A stretch of 64,000 bases of DNA from Brassica napus. Taxonomy: Eukaryota > Streptophyta > Magnoliopsida > Brassicales > Brassicaceae. Within the stretch, counting starts at the first letter, position 1; the number at the start of each line of letters is the position of its first letter. Positions 48,420 through 61,986 of the stretch are shown here, one piece after another. The translations under genes were made by a program, and so were the position numbers. The DNA is taken from assembly GCF_020379485.1 (NCBI RefSeq), contig NC_063442.1, forward strand, positions 12,549,509-12,613,508, read 5' to 3'. The notes beneath the pieces were generated by a model. It was not told the DNA's origin and did no database searches. It saw nothing but the letters and a program-made list of their open reading frames with translations.

Positions 48420-49690
48420 TGTAAATAGAGTTTTCTTTTGGGGTAAAATAACAATATTTAATTTTCTTTATTGATCCTCGCTATTGTGGAAGTTCGTTAA
48501 ATTAAACCCCGGTTTAGTTTCTTTTAGGCCGGGTAAATTACCCAGATCCGAGAAACAAATCGAACCCCAAAAAAATTGTACTAATTCCGAAGTAAAACTG
48601 GCAAAACAATCAAACGAGCCACATATTTTGGTATTTGAAAAACTATATCTGAACTCAACCTAAATCAGAATACTTGAATCGCAATTATATACTTAGATAT
48701 ATTAACTATTTTAAATTTTTTTTTTTTACTATTTTAAATTTAATATTCAAAATATCCAAAAACATTCAGAATTATATGAAAATACTTGAGATAACTAAAA
48801 CTAAATACCCAAAAATATTCAAAACATATAACATAATCTGAATTTTTAAAATCAATCATTTATGAAAAACATATAGGTGAGTAACTATTAAAGTGAGTAA
48901 CTATTAAATTTCATTAATACTATATAGAACATATTATCATTGATTCTATGTTTACATTTTATCAACAATCATATAATTTTCTCTTTATGAATTCTATCGT
49001 AATTTTTTGTATTCTTTTTTATAAATTTTATACTATTTTCAAAAGGTCAGATTCTAAAAACTTAACATGTATTCAATAGCTTCAAACAACATTGATCAAC
49101 AATAAATTATTTCTACATATAACTTTCATTCATTACTCAGCCTAATTTAATTTCATTTAACATCTATCATCTTTTAGCATACTATTATGTATCTATAAAT
49201 ATATATATAAAAAATAGACACATAGTACAACATTATTTTGTTTATATTTGGAAAATTAAAAAAAAATTGTTTTTTTAGCTATTGACTTCATTTCTCAATT
49301 AGATGGTATATTCTTCATGGTTGTTGTGAACTTGGTTAGTTAGCAAATTCACACTTGAACTAAAACGAAAAAGTGAAAAGTCTAAATGTGAAGATGTAAT
49401 ATTAATCAAAGCATTTAATTTGTTAAAATAAACGAAAATTCAGATTTTGACATAATATACCTTACCACAATAATTATTTTATATAGTATAAGAAAATGAG
49501 ATCGATATTTCGCATTCAAGAAAAGAATAAATTAAAAATGTGAATCTTCCCATTCAGTGTATCATTGACAAAAATATTCTCCATTGATCGTTGTCCACTC
49601 ACATAAATTAAAGTACATATTAAACCCACCGACAATAATTTGGCACGTGCCCAATACGATTCTTGGGCTTGCAAGAGTTGGCTTTTATCT
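48420..49690. other. Intergenic between U2AF35 and the LEA-2 gene
   Basis: AT-rich. 48520-48850 has degenerate repeats of AAATATCC/AACATTC-like words, probably an old transposon. The end near 49690 is the LEA-2 3' flank. Confidence 0.5.
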
Positions 49691-51187
49691 TCAAACAGAA
49701 GTGACGGTGCAGTTGTTCGTGAGTGCAATATGTTTATTGAGTTTCTTGTGTTCGAAGTTAATCAAACACACGATTCTCTTGTAGAACTTGGGGTGAACTA
49801 ATTTTCCCAACACGTAAGCATGAGATCTAACGGTGAAGTTTAACCTCATCGGCACGGGAGCAGGAGGTGCTGGTGGTTCGACGATCACGATGGGTCCTTT
49901 CTTCTTCTTGCTCTTGATTGGAATTGGTGCAGGAGGTGGTGGTGGGACTAAGGTAGAACCACTTCCGTAGAGAGGAGTCTTGTCTCCAATCATATTCACT
50001 ATCACCGTTCTTTGGCTTTTCCTCGATTGGTAGAATTTTTTAATCTACAATTATAATTAAAAAAAGTCAAAAACTAACAACTGAACTTTATATTTATCAA
50101 AAGCCAAACCCAAATGGACTGAATATAATTTAGTTTTGGTATTTTAGCTATTCTTGGTATTTTTTTGGTTATTTTAGATAGTTGTCTCAATAATAAAACA
50201 TTATAAAAAACGAATGTGCATCTCCTGACCAATGCATGTGATACTAGCAATTATCAACCGACAATATTGATCAAAGACTAACTAAAAAATAAAAACCGAA
50301 CCGAATATTTCCAGCTTGAACCGGAAAAAAGTTTGTTTAGTCAATTTTTCAAAACGGAAGAAACCAAAAAGCAATAGCTTCTAAAATCATCTGATGATAG
50401 CAACAGTTAACATTAATGAACATGAATTCAGACAAATGTTAAACAAAAATTTAAAAGATTTTTTGGACTTACAGTTCCAGAACCAATTGTGATCTGAGAG
50501 AAACTCAGATCGATCGGAGAAGAAGTAACATGAACACCAAAGAATGTGCCTGTGTTACGGTACATCATTCTCAGTGTCGCGTTCATCGTGATCATGTCGG
50601 TTCCTATACCTCCCGCATCTTGTCCAGCTTGAACCTTAAGTTGCTCAAATGTTATGCTCTGCAATTCGATTCACATATTAAACCACACAATCCGGTTTTA
50701 GATCTAGGATCCGATCTGAGTTATTTAAATGAATATAAAGATTAATCTGACATTCACTAACCTTGACTAAGATCTTAGGCTTCTGAGGCTTAGCAGCTGC
50801 ATAAAGGATCAAAGAGAAGAAAGCGAAGAGCAAGGAGAATCCAACAACGAAGGCTAAAACATAGCAACGACGAGGCAAACCTTTTTCTTCTCTGTCACCA
50901 TCATGGAGCAAACCTTCTTCTTCAATCCTTGCGAACTTCCTGTCTCCAGCATGTTGTTTGCGCTTGGAGCCGTTGATCTTGGAGAAGCGGCTAGAGGAGG
51001 AGTGAGAGTGCGGAGGAGATCCCATCGGGCTGAGAACGGGGGTTGAGTGGAACGATGTTGCGGTTTTCTCTCCATCGTGCGAGTCACGCGAAGGAGATTG
51101 CACGAAGTAGGCTGGTCGACGGGGAGATCTAGTGGGCGAGGAAGCAGAGAGGCTTGTTACCTCGGAGTCTGCTGCATTGGTGTGCAT
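49691..51187 (-). CDS. LEA-2 / NHL-type membrane protein, 321 residues
   Basis: Three exons: 51187-50762, 50658-50473 and 50044-49691, in phase. Residues 1-100 are Ser/Pro-rich and cytoplasmic, with the plant-conserved YFVQSPSRDSHDGEK motif. A membrane helix follows PRRCYVLAFVVGFSLLFAFF, at about residues 104-130. The rest is the LEA-14/WHy-like beta domain (MNATLRMMYRNTGTFFGVHV). A Pro-rich stretch (VPPPPPAPIP) and a Lys-rich SKKKKGP occur in exon 3. By position it equals Arabidopsis At5g42860, a hydroxyproline-rich LEA-group protein. Biochemical role is unknown; such proteins sit in the plasma membrane or secretory membranes. Confidence 0.88.
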
Positions 51188-53512
51188 CTTGAGATTCAGG
51201 AAATGGAAGGTGATGACGAAAGGGGTGAGTTATGTGCGTATTATGTACTGAATGGTTGGTTAGTCAGTCATTGAGTGGAGGCGGGGGCCACTAAGATAAT
51301 TATTGCGATTGTTAATTAATATCAAGTGACCTATTAATTTTGTTTTTATCGTGAACACTTGCACAAGAGTTTGATACTTTGATATATTTTCCCTGTGGTT
51401 CGTTCGGACCACTTCAAGCGAACCAAAACATGGATAATCTGAATTGCTTTCTTCTACAACTTATCATTTCTTTTAATTTATCAGATTGGATCGGATTTTT
51501 TTGTAATGATGGATAAGCCGTCAGTTTTTATGTTGAAGTAAAGAAATTAAATTTTGGGGAAAAGATAAGTCAATTTATTTAAATTTGGAAGCAGTATTTT
51601 AAATAATAACGGTATTTTTTTTTTTTGTAAAAGTAAAATTTGGATCTAAATAGTAACAAAATGACACTGAAAAATGAACTAGTTAGATTTTGAAAGGAAT
51701 CAATAATGAATGCACATGGAACTTGGCGTGTACTAATCAGTGGTTTTCTGTGTTTCTATTTCCATATCTAATTTTACATGCTAGGGGTTGTTTGAAGGAC
51801 TCATGGATTATTGAAATTGATATCTCAGATTAGGAAAATTTATGTTTAGTTTTTTTTATTTATTTAAATTAATTTTAAACCTTGAACTTGACTATACACC
51901 TTGTTCATGATATCTAGAATCTAGAATGTTAAATCCATTGAAATTGATTAGCTAAACACGTTAAAAAACTTAGATGACCATGATTATCCTAGTCGACATG
52001 AGTTAACTGCTAGGAGTTTTGTGAACTTATAAAGCTTGATTTTGCATGTTTAGAATTTGAAACTCAATAGAAGTTAATCTACAGGATTCTATTATATAAG
52101 TAGGGGTGAGTACAAATGGATTTTTGGGAAGTATTCGTAATCCAATCCATTTTGTCTGAATAGTTAATTATTTGATTCGATTTGATCCATAATTTTCTGG
52201 ATATTCGGTGTCCGTGTATCCGGAAAATTTTATATTTTTAAACTGGATATCTGATTCAATCATAAAATAAAAATCCAAAATGATAAAAAATAATAATATT
52301 TTATTGCAAAATAAAATAAAAATTATTTACCTTTTCAAACTTTAATAACTAAAATAAATAATTTAATAAATAAAATATTGTAAAACTTTCATAAAAGAAT
52401 ATATAAATTTTTAAATATATGTATATAACATATTTGATCTGATATCTCTTTCTAAAAGTATAATATTTGTGATTTGCTTCGTTTTTTACTGATATTGCAT
52501 AAGTTACAAACTACTCCAAGAGAATCAAAATTTTGGGATATTTTACCTAGCCCTATACATAAGGTTTATCACTTTGGGAAAAGATCGATCTAGTTAACTT
52601 GTTTGAGTTCAATAATGGTTCTTAGTTGCACACTAGACATGTTTCTTGAGAATTTCCTACTATCTAAAGCTTTTAATTCAATTGTTTAGTAATTTTTACA
52701 TTTTGTTCTTCACTTGTTTTGTAATTTGAAAATCATAATAACATTCATTTTGTTCTAACTTACTGTATCGCAGAACCGTAGTGTAACTTTGGTATTAGTG
52801 GATTCAATCTCTGCGGTTTTTATTAAAAGTTAAAACCTGATCACATCAGTATTTTATATATATATATTTTTTTTTGACATCCAGTATTTTATATAATTTA
52901 ATGATTTTTATTTACATTTTCAATTATGTATACAATATCATATAGTTTGCTTTGCGTAACGCATCTTATGGTATTTATCATTTTAATGAAATATATAACT
53001 GTAAACTGTTGTCATAAAGCTTCTAATAATTATGTTAACTCTTTCTCAGAAAAGAAAAATAATTAAATGAACCTATTTGAATAAATAGTTAAATTTTATA
53101 GTTTAATTTAATAAAAATATTTTTGGATAAGTGAATTTAAATGAAAAGAAAAGTTGATAGTAATGATTTTTTCTTTTGTGAAACAAATTTCTTTTATTGT
53201 GCTAATATGAATACTTTACATGGATAGAAAACTCTAATGATATGTAAGATTTGTGTAAATGTATATTTATTGTTCTTCTAAATTTCAAAATGTTTCCAAT
53301 AACACTGTCTACATATTAAATATATTTATATACAAGTATAACTGCGCATACATCGTAAACCTGTGATATGAAACCAGTGTGACAAAAAAGCAAAGAACCA
53401 AAATTACCGTGTCCTTTAAAAGAAGATGGATATGATCAATAATGGGCCACCATTTGTTATCTCTATCAGCTAATCTCTATTTTCTTCAACACAATCCTCA
53501 TCATCAGCATCA
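51188..53512. other. Intergenic, 2.3 kb without a gene
   Basis: AT-rich throughout. 52100-52260 has GGATATTCG/TCCGGAAAA-like words common in decayed Brassica transposons. No open frame of interest. Confidence 0.5.
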
Positions 53513-56500
53513 TCACATAAACGATGGAGGAGGCAGTTTCCAGAAATTCCATGTGTTAAAGTCCTCCTGTTTGTAAAAGTTCTATAAAAAATCCGCAAGT
53601 AAAACATTGGAGAAGAAAACAAAACATAGAAATATATAGTATACCCGTTCTGAGGAGGTTGTTGTAGCTGGGAACATTCCATTGACAAGAGCATGAAGAT
53701 TTGTGTATGACCTTGTATCCACCCTACGATTCACAGCTACTTGCCCCTGCAAGATTACAATTGTTTCAGTGCCAATTTACGCGTTTGCGTTTACATTTTC
53801 AGTGTTTCCTACACAATACGTCTACAAAGCCTAAATGAAAACGCCAAACGCAAACTTACAGACTGTAAGTTGAGCAAAACACTTTGAAGTCATTGTTTAA
53901 TTTGAAAGACAAAACTAACGCAAACAAGCAATAGAGAGATGGAGACCTAAGGCATAACTTGTTCCACAAAACGTTGCTAAGTAATGTGTTTAAGATTTTA
54001 AAGATGGGTACCTTGGGGTTAATAGTGAAGATCTTTCCCCGGGGGATTCCGACTTCAAGGTAGCTTATCTCATCCGTATTTCTGTTTCCAAAACCAGCAT
54101 AGAATGGGTTGTGTTCAGGAGGAAACAACGCTCGTATCTCCTGTTCAAAAGAGTTAAAAAAAAAACAGTTATATAGCTGTTCACACGACATAAAGAGTTT
54201 CAAGAGATAGAAACCACACAAAGTTAACTAACCGCCAAGCAAGAAATCTTGAATTCATGAGGTGCTCTTCTAATTACTGTAGAGAAAGAAACAAATCATG
54301 AGAAAGTCAATGTTTTTTGATAATCTGAGGAGTAAACAGATTCTACCTTCACGATACAAAGAAGGAAAGACGCCATCAGGAGATATAACAACAGGCCCAT
54401 CCGGCAATGCTTTCCCATCCTGGCATTTGCTAGCTTTATGATTAACAAAGTTGGCTAGATTCTTGATTTTTATGAATGCGTTTTTTGTCTGGTACCTGCT
54501 TGAGATTAACTAGAAACTGTCTTGTGATTGAGGCCTGAGAAATCGCTCGTGCACTTAAAAACATCAACTGATATCCGTTTTCCTGTGGAAATGTTAAGGC
54601 AGAGAAAATGAATCTTTTGCTTCCATTTGTAACAGTAAGAACCAGAAAAGCACGTAGAACATACCTTAACAGCAGAAAACAAGTGTGTAACACCTGTTTG
54701 CGACCAATCTATTCCAACCAAAGGCATAAACTGGCCTAAGACATCCGATCTATCAAACATAGAGAAAATTAGGAAAAGACCTAGAAACATAATAGAAAAC
54801 CAAAGGTGAATCCTCTACCTTGTGATGGTACCATCTACATCTGAGATAACTATCCGAGCATTCCATTTCCATAAGTAAATCCTCGCGTCTACCTGTCAAA
54901 TTAATGAGTTTGTGAACACTAAGTGGGAACTCTTCATAGTTACATGTCGTAGTAAAAAGGATAAAATACCCACAATATTGGTGGAGAAAGTGAAATTCAC
55001 AGTATTCATCCCTTCTTTCAGGTCTAGAGAAGCCAATTGTTCAGAAGTTGGAGCTAATGCCCTGACCATCTTTTTAACTGGTCTTGGCAGCGGCTTCTCT
55101 TGTTGTTTCTCCTCAGGTTCACCAGCGTCTTTAGAAGAGACTTCAGTATCGTTCTTTGATTTTCTCGAAGAGAAAGGCCAAAGATTCCAGCTTCCCCCCT
55201 CCGGAGTTGATGCATCACCAGGTTTCTCATTCTGGTCAACAGCTATCATCCCCTTAGGCTCATATACTTGGGCAGTCCCAAATGAAACCACTCCTAAGAT
55301 AATAGGAGCTGCTGCTTCCCATGGAAAATAGCAGCCACCAATCTTCAATATTAGCTTATCATTCTCCAACACTGATGGGCCCAAAGAAGCAAAGGTTTCC
55401 ATATCCAGTTTTTCTGACTTGAAGGCTTGAGAAGCCGCTTCTGCTCCCATTCCTTCACGTAATAAGTGCTTGCAGAAAGAGAGCTCGACTGAGAATGGAG
55501 CAAACGTTAAAGACTATAGCATCCCACATCATATCTAAGGAGTTTATAAAAGTAAAGTAAGTAATATTCCCTTACCCACATCAGGATTAGCGATAACATG
55601 TGTGAACGCCTTAAAGTTTGGGCTACTCTCAGCAACGCTTTCTGCATCTAAACCTCTCGAGGACGACTCATCTTCTCTCAAATCCCACTTGGAAGTATTG
55701 GAACATGGGTCAAATGACTGGCTCATAGGCTGACAAGGACTGGCATCCATATCATCATTGTCGTGAAGCCGCATAATCGGTAATGATTCAACCAACCGCT
55801 CAACCTCTTCTCCAGAGACATCATTTTTCCTCTCTATATCAACCGCCTCTGACAAGACCTTTGAGTCCTCTTTCCCATCAACTTTTACTGTATGAGGAGA
55901 ATTCGACCCTCCAGAATTACTCTCAGCAGGTTTACAATCGTCAAGATCGCTAAATGAAAATTGTTCCTCTTTCATCTCCGGTTGCAGGACGCTTGTTGAC
56001 TGAGACTTCTCAAAATCATCTCCAGTGGTGATTTTACTCTCATCTTGAACAAGAGAGCCAGTACTGCTCCCTTCTTGAGAAGTGCCAATGCTCCATAAAT
56101 CAACTTGGTCAGCAGCTACACTCTCCACAGATTCAGGAACACTTAACATTTCTTGCTTAGAATCCTAATGCAGATACAATCCATACAATGACATCAGTCC
56201 CATTCACACCATTACCAACAAAACGAGATTCAATAAAGGACTAACCTGTACTAACGGCTCGGCTGATTCCACACAGACATCTACTTCCCCACTCCCTTCA
56301 CTAGCAATAGAGAACACAGTACTAGTAGAACCATTATCAACAAGAATAGCATTCTCTTCACAATAATCATCCACATTGTTACTCTCACGAAAGTCCTGCT
56401 CTTTCTCATCCAAATACCGCAACGTAGGAGAGGCAACAAGAGGAGTCTCCAATATCAAATCACTATCCACCATCTTCTCCTCGCTTCCAACAACACCATC

Positions 56501-56611
56501 CTCCACCTTGCTCTCCCTAACCGATCTACCACCAAACACAAACCCTAGAATCCCAGGCTTACTAGGACAATCATAGTTACAGCTCTTAGACTTCAACGGC
56601 AACTTAACCTT

Positions 56612-56642
<31 letters not shown>

Positions 56643-56977
56643 CCTTCGTCGCCGGAAGATAAATTGTAAACCTCGGCGGTCTCGGAGTCTCCGATGACGT
56701 CATCGGATTCTCGGAGGAAATAGGCTTGGCCTGTGTGGGCCAAGAACATGTTGAAAGGCGAATCGAGGCCATTGACGTCGATCTTGATGAGGTTGCGCTT
56801 GTTCTTCAAAGCCCCTTGGAATTTGCCGAATCGGACGTACCAGGGGGAGGATTTGAAGGAGCCGTCGGGCTGCTGGACGACGATGATGTCGATCGCGCCG
56901 CCGAAGGGGTGGAACGGACCTGAGACCGTGCCTACGCCTCGGTAGATGTAGCTCCCGATCCTACCCACGGCGTTCAT
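53513..56977 (-). CDS. PAH2: Phosphatidate phosphatase, lipin family, about 827 residues
   Basis: Dephosphorylates phosphatidic acid to diacylglycerol at the ER, controlling membrane lipid synthesis. Eleven exons: 56977-56246, 56164-55576, 55488-54974, 54892-54819, 54749-54665, 54582-54496, 54419-54347, 54276-54233, 54140-54012, 53746-53645 and 53566-53513. N-LIP domain: [20 protein letters not shown] then [18 protein letters not shown] (HAD-like) domain: the catalytic DVDGT at residues 630-634, followed by [15 protein letters not shown] and [16 protein letters not shown]. The exon 3 donor (ATT|GTGGGT) was chosen to keep phase and is the least certain boundary. The Glu/Ser-rich middle is variable in the family. 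Shorter than my memory of Arabidopsis PAH2 (At5g42870), mainly in that middle. Confidence 0.92.
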
Positions 56978-58042
56978 TTGGCCCCAGATTCGATTAAAGT
57001 CAATTCGATGGATGATCAACCAACCATCGTCTTGCGGTGAAAGAAACGAAATTCAAATGAAGAAAGAAGAAAATGGCTAAAGGAAGAAGAGGTTGACGGG
57101 GCAAAAGGTGGGCTTTATTTCGTCGTTTCCTCGTGATCCACTTTTTCTCGTTTTCAGTTTTCGTCTACGCTTTGAATAATCTTTTTTAAAATAATCATTA
57201 TTTTTTAAAATTATTTAGAAGTTACAAACGTTACAAATGTTCACCAAATATCAATTTCTATTGTTTTAATATGAAGCATTTAATTAAAAAAAGTTTTGAT
57301 ATGTTTTTAATATGATTTCCGTACAGTATAATGTTAACATTATTTACTACTTTATTAGTATAGACTATATCAATCAAACTTTATTAGTTCTTTTTTTTTT
57401 ACCAAGAAGAAAAAGAAAACTTAGTTTTTTGGTTTAATTTTATTCAATTGCTATATTTATAAATGTTTTCATGTTTTAAACATATCAATGTTGACACTTG
57501 GACTAGTTCATATAACTTAGAGCATGAGCGTTGGTGTTCACCAAATTTTTTTAATAATTTTTTGTGGGCCCATGAACAGTTATGAACCCGAATTTGTAGT
57601 TTTCTGCATTAGTGAACCCGGAGAAGAAGTTCATAGGAATAAAATAATAATATTTTTTTTTTTTAAAAAAAAATTAAAATTATTAAGAATACATGAATAA
57701 AATATTAAAATATATTATAAAATTTATGAAAACATTTTATTCAACCTATGTTTTAGTTTTGGAGTTTAAGTTTTGGTTTGTGTTTTCAAATGTAGAAAAG
57801 CTATGTTTTAAAATTTTATGTTGTTTCTTAACTTAAATTCAATTCATAGAAACATTTTGTTCGATGATCAGTCTACGCATTCAACAAAGGAATTAAGTTC
57901 GAGAATGTTTAACTTAGGATAAAAGTTCACATAGAAAAACCATTCAAGTTTTACAAACCGAAATACATAAGTTGATAAGTTGCTAATGAAACAAAAAGAA
58001 ACAAGTTAAGATGATAGAGAGGAAAGACCGCAAAAGAGCCAT
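56978..58042. other. Intergenic between PAH2 and the B3 gene
   Basis: The first 100 bases upstream of PAH2 are its leader. 57520-57660 begins AGAGCATGAGCGTTGG and is GC-shifted, resembling a MITE end, but no opposite end is clear. The rest is AT-rich. Confidence 0.45.
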
Positions 58043-58953
58043 CTAATTTCGTGAGGTAGAAGCAATGCTACCTGTAGAAGAAGAGAACACAAGTTAAAGC
58101 AGAAGCAAAGTAGTAACATTGAAGATATAGACAACACAAACAAGTCAAATGAGAAGACTTACCATCGATTCTGCTGAAGTGCTTGATCAGTAGTTCAGTA
58201 CACTCCTTCCTTTCCGGACATACACACAGTAATGGAGTTGTCGTCCCGTCTCCAACCACGTTGAACACAAACAAATCTCCGTTGGTGCATCTGTTATCAC
58301 GACAGAACTTTCTCCACCCTCTGCTGATGTAATATGCGCCGTCTGATTCGCTAAATCCGAAGCGCGCAGTCCATGACTTTCCCTCCTTGTTGACAAGTTT
58401 GACCTCTTTGCATTGTTGGTTCAAAGCACCACACCTCATAGCTTCCACAGGAAGAAACTACAAACACATACATAACATCAGCCAAGAAGCAGTACTAGAA
58501 ACAAATAAATAACTAAATTTTACGAACCATTTTGTCGTCCTTTTGATTTGTAGGAGTAACCTCAGCCAAGAAGCAGTAGTCGTATGAGAAAGTAGGAGCA
58601 TCATCCGCGTCGGCTTCTTCCTTAACGATGTGAGGATGTGTATACTGAATCTCACAACAGCTAGGACCAAAAGGAGTCACATGAAAGACCATGTCTCCTT
58701 CGTGTTTGAAGATGACAATGTCACCGATTCGAAGATCATGTGCTTCGGTGAACTCTTTCCAACCTTTGGTGAGTGTCCTGCCTTCTCGGATCACCTCCCA
58801 AATTTGATCTGAAGCGTCCGATCTTAGCTTCCATGGTTTATTGATCTCAGCCCCTTGTATGTGTTTTGAGTAGAAGTCAAGTGGTATTGCGACGCCACTT
58901 TGAAAACCAGGAAGAAGAGGCTTGAAGAAATGAGGTTCTCGGGGAGTTTCCAT
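58043..58953 (-). CDS. REM-type B3 transcription factor with two B3 domains, 249 residues
   Basis: Plant-specific DNA-binding protein of the reproductive-meristem (REM) B3 group. Three exons: 58953-58528, 58457-58163 and 58071-58043 (stop TAG), in phase. The first B3 domain (about residues 8-100) reads HFFKPLLPGFQSGVAIPLDF then IWEVIREGRTLTKGWKEF and IGDIVIFKHEG. The second (about residues 143-235) reads RCGALNQQCKEVKLVN then YYISRGWRKFCRDN and NGDLFVFNVVGDG. A 5'-untranslated intron runs from 59310 to 58954. I recall no B3 gene directly between PAH2 and WEB in Arabidopsis, so this copy may be a lineage-specific insertion. Confidence 0.88.
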
Positions 58954-59310
58954 CTGCAACAATCGAGTTTTAAACAAACCGTGAACCCTCAATCGCAATT
59001 ATTAGCACACATTAACGACAGATTATTAGCACACATTACCACAATTGAACTCCCATATCGATTAAGAACCCTAAATAAAAAACCCCAAATCGATTTTAAA
59101 TCACACAAATCGCAAATCCCTTTCGAACATTCAGAGAAACGAACCCTACATGAAACGACCATGACGATTTACAGCAATTATTCGAAACCCAGACTTCGAT
59201 TTACATCCCTAACGCGAAAGCCCCAATTTTGAATTGAAATCCGAGAAAACGGTTTCGAGTTTCCACCACAAAATCGAACCAATTCAACCCTCAATCTACT
59301 CGATACTCAC
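58954..59310 (-). other. 5'-UTR intron of the B3 gene
   Basis: The donor GCTCAG|GTGAGT and acceptor TTGCAG|ATGG place the start codon directly after the acceptor. The leader exon extends to about 59400. Confidence 0.6.
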
Positions 59311-59419
59311 CTGAGCAAGTGGAGAAGACACTCCGTCGTCGATTAGAACGAGAAAACCTCCGGGAGACGAAGTCGCACGAAATATCGCCTCTCAGAAAAA
59401 AACCCTAGCTTTTTGGTGG

Positions 59420-60300
59420 AGAAGAACAAATGAGGAGACGATACACGTCGAACCCCAACTTTCCTCCTCCTCTACGCGCTTTCGTTCAGCAAATCAACAC
59501 CCGACGCGTGGCTTGAACCCGCTTCATACGGTATCACTCGCAAGGCCCGGTTCATCAAAACAAACCCATTTTTTATTTTCTTTTATTCATCGGCCCCTTA
59601 GAACTCGAGCCCATGAACCTAACTAAAACCCCTACTGTGCATGGTCTTAGTACGTAAAGTTAACTAATCTCATTAATTTCTGGCATAGTAACTCTAGGTA
59701 ATTTTGATACTTTAGATTATGGAGAGTTTGGATAATTTTCACAGAGATTTTTTTTATTAATCTTGATACTTTTAAGTATTTTCATATACATTTTAGTCAT
59801 TCAAATAGTGTTTAGCAAGTTTTTTTAGTTTACCTTACATGTATTGCGAAATGTTTTTTTTTTTTAAACTAGTGTTGCTGATGAAATGTTTCGATTTTGA
59901 CTTGTTATGGCCTACGGCCCTGCGCCATGATCCGTACAGTCCATCAGTCCGACTCTCCGTCCTAGACAGCACCCTGATAACTCTCTTGGTGCCTCCATGC
60001 TTCGTACCACCATGGAGTCTAGCTTCAAAGAGTTTTCAAGCTCATGCATATTATTTTATTTTATTTTTATTTTTTGAATTACCAAAAGGTTCAGCCTAAA
60101 CCCTAATCTCCCCAGGTTTGAAACCACAACATGTAATATTAGTTTCGTCCCACCGGTCACTCAAACCGGGGACCTCTGATAAATTGTCATTGTCATGTTC
60201 TGTTTACCGTATTAATAAGATGCATAAGTTGCATTTCAAAACTTCATCTTTTAAGTCTTCTAACAATTTACCGTTGTTCAAACACTCAAATCACCTTATT
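59420..60300. other. Intergenic
   Basis: B3 promoter side, then AT-rich sequence. A plus-strand frame at 59839-60099 has no recognised motif; it may be upstream copia sequence. Confidence 0.4.
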
Positions 60301-60304
60301 GGCG

Positions 60305-61435
60305 AAAAGCCATGACTGAAGAGATTAATTTTCGAATTAAAAATCACGCTTGGAATCTCACTAACATTTCTCGTTCTTTCAATGTTGTAGTTTTTTTTTA
60401 AAGATTCAATGTTGTAGGTTGCCGCTGGATTTTTACCATCACACACAGAGCGGATGCTTCTATCGAATAATACAAGACTCGTTCGGTCACCAAAGATTAC
60501 ACTCGAGTACCAGGGACTGATTACCAAGACACATTAAGCCATCTTGTCGAGTTTGCTACCATACTCATTGTATTTAGTATCACCACACAATGGTCTATGA
60601 GACAGTTAGATGTCCCAACGGCATTCATGCAAGGCCATTTACCGGATGAGGTCTATGTGGCTCAACCGCCATGATTCTGTTAAGATTGATACGTATATAC
60701 TCTGTAATCAACCTCAACGTCTTACTGGTATTTAAAGCTTCAGCTTCTTCTAACAGCAAACCCTTCATTCCAATCAGAGTCTTTGCCACTCCAGACTCCA
60801 GGCCAGCATTATCTCACTTCCTCCTTTGACCAGAGCATGACCAAGCGTATCAGATTCATTGACACCGACAATCTAACAACAGTTTGTAAGCTTCGGAGGA
60901 CCATTTATAGACTTACAAAAGTTCCATGGACATGATACAATGAGCTGTATACATTCTAGCTCATACTGGGTTTCACAAGCTCTCTCGCGGATACATCCGT
61001 AGTTATCTACAACAAAGACAACATACTTTTATGCATTGTTGTTTTACGTAGACGATATCATCATCACAGGAAACCCACATAAACCGGTTTGTCGACACCC
61101 TTTCTCAATGACTCATACAAGTCATGGATTACATTTATTCATTACATTGCAGATTCTATAAGAGCGGACACACATGACAAATACAAAGCCAATCACAAGC
61201 CGACATGCCTAATCACGATTCTTTTCATTCCATTGGCAATCCTACAGAATACTAGGAAGCTTACAATACTTTATTACTAACTCGTCCATACATTTCCTAA
61301 ACCGTCAATAAGCTCTTTTAGTCTATGACAGACTCACGACGTACCATTGGACTGAGGCCAAACGACTTCTCTGATATCTTGTTGGGACAATGACCCATGA
61401 AATATACTTCTCAGTTACGGACTACCCATTTTTCG
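60305..61435 (+). pseudogene. Ty1/copia pol relic (reverse transcriptase)
   Basis: Read across several frames: TEEINFRIKNHAWNL and GCRWIFTITHRADASIE (start of copia RT), then ATILIVFSITTQWSMRQLDV and FMQGHLPDEVYVAQPP, a later part including a VDDIIITGN-type catalytic box near 61045-61080, and YHWTEAKRLL near 61340. Many stops and shifts. No LTRs were found, so it is an internal fragment. Confidence 0.8.
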
Positions 61436-61499
61436 TGCCTTCAGGAAACTGAAGTTGCTGTTATGGAAGCTCTAGTAAGGAAATACATGCAGCTGTTGA

Positions 61500-61986
61500 T
61501 ACCGTGAACAGAGAAAGCAGCAGTGGATGTAAAAACATTGAAGGTAATCACTGGATCATTACAGTCTGCGCTTGTAAGAGAGAGACAAGATCTAGCAGAA
61601 ACAAAGCAGAGGGAAAGGACAAGTTTGGTCCGGACAACAGATGAAGCAGCAAGAGAGGATATGGTGGAAACAGCCAAGAAGTTGGAGCAGGCGACAAAAA
61701 GAAGCAGAGGATGGAACGTTTAGAATGGCGAAAGACTTGGCTGAACAAGCGAAAACCGGAATGTCTATAATAGAGAATAGGTTAATGGAGGCGAAAATGG
61801 AGATGGAAGCTGATAGAGCTTCAGAGAAGTTGACCTTGGCTGCTATTAAAGCTTTGCAAGGGACTGAATGTTCTCAGAGATTTTGATGAGATTAACAATT
61901 CACCAAGAAGCATCATAATCTCTGTAGAAGATTACTACGAGCTAGGCAAGCAGGCACAAGAGTCAGAGGAAGCAAACACAAAGTGA
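61500..61986 (+). pseudogene. WEB-family coiled-coil protein relic
   Basis: Frames at 61500-61690, 61690-61880 and 61880-61986 together encode coiled-coil sequence: [59 protein letters not shown], then INNSPRSIIISVEDYYELGK with QAQESEEANTK and a stop. The SPRxxxxSxEDYYEL block and coiled coil are typical of WEAK CHLOROPLAST MOVEMENT UNDER BLUE LIGHT (DUF827) proteins. Two frameshifts break it, and the start and both ends of the normal protein are missing. Arabidopsis At5g42880 (WEB family, from memory) lies at the same position between PAH2 and SCP2. Confidence 0.78.
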
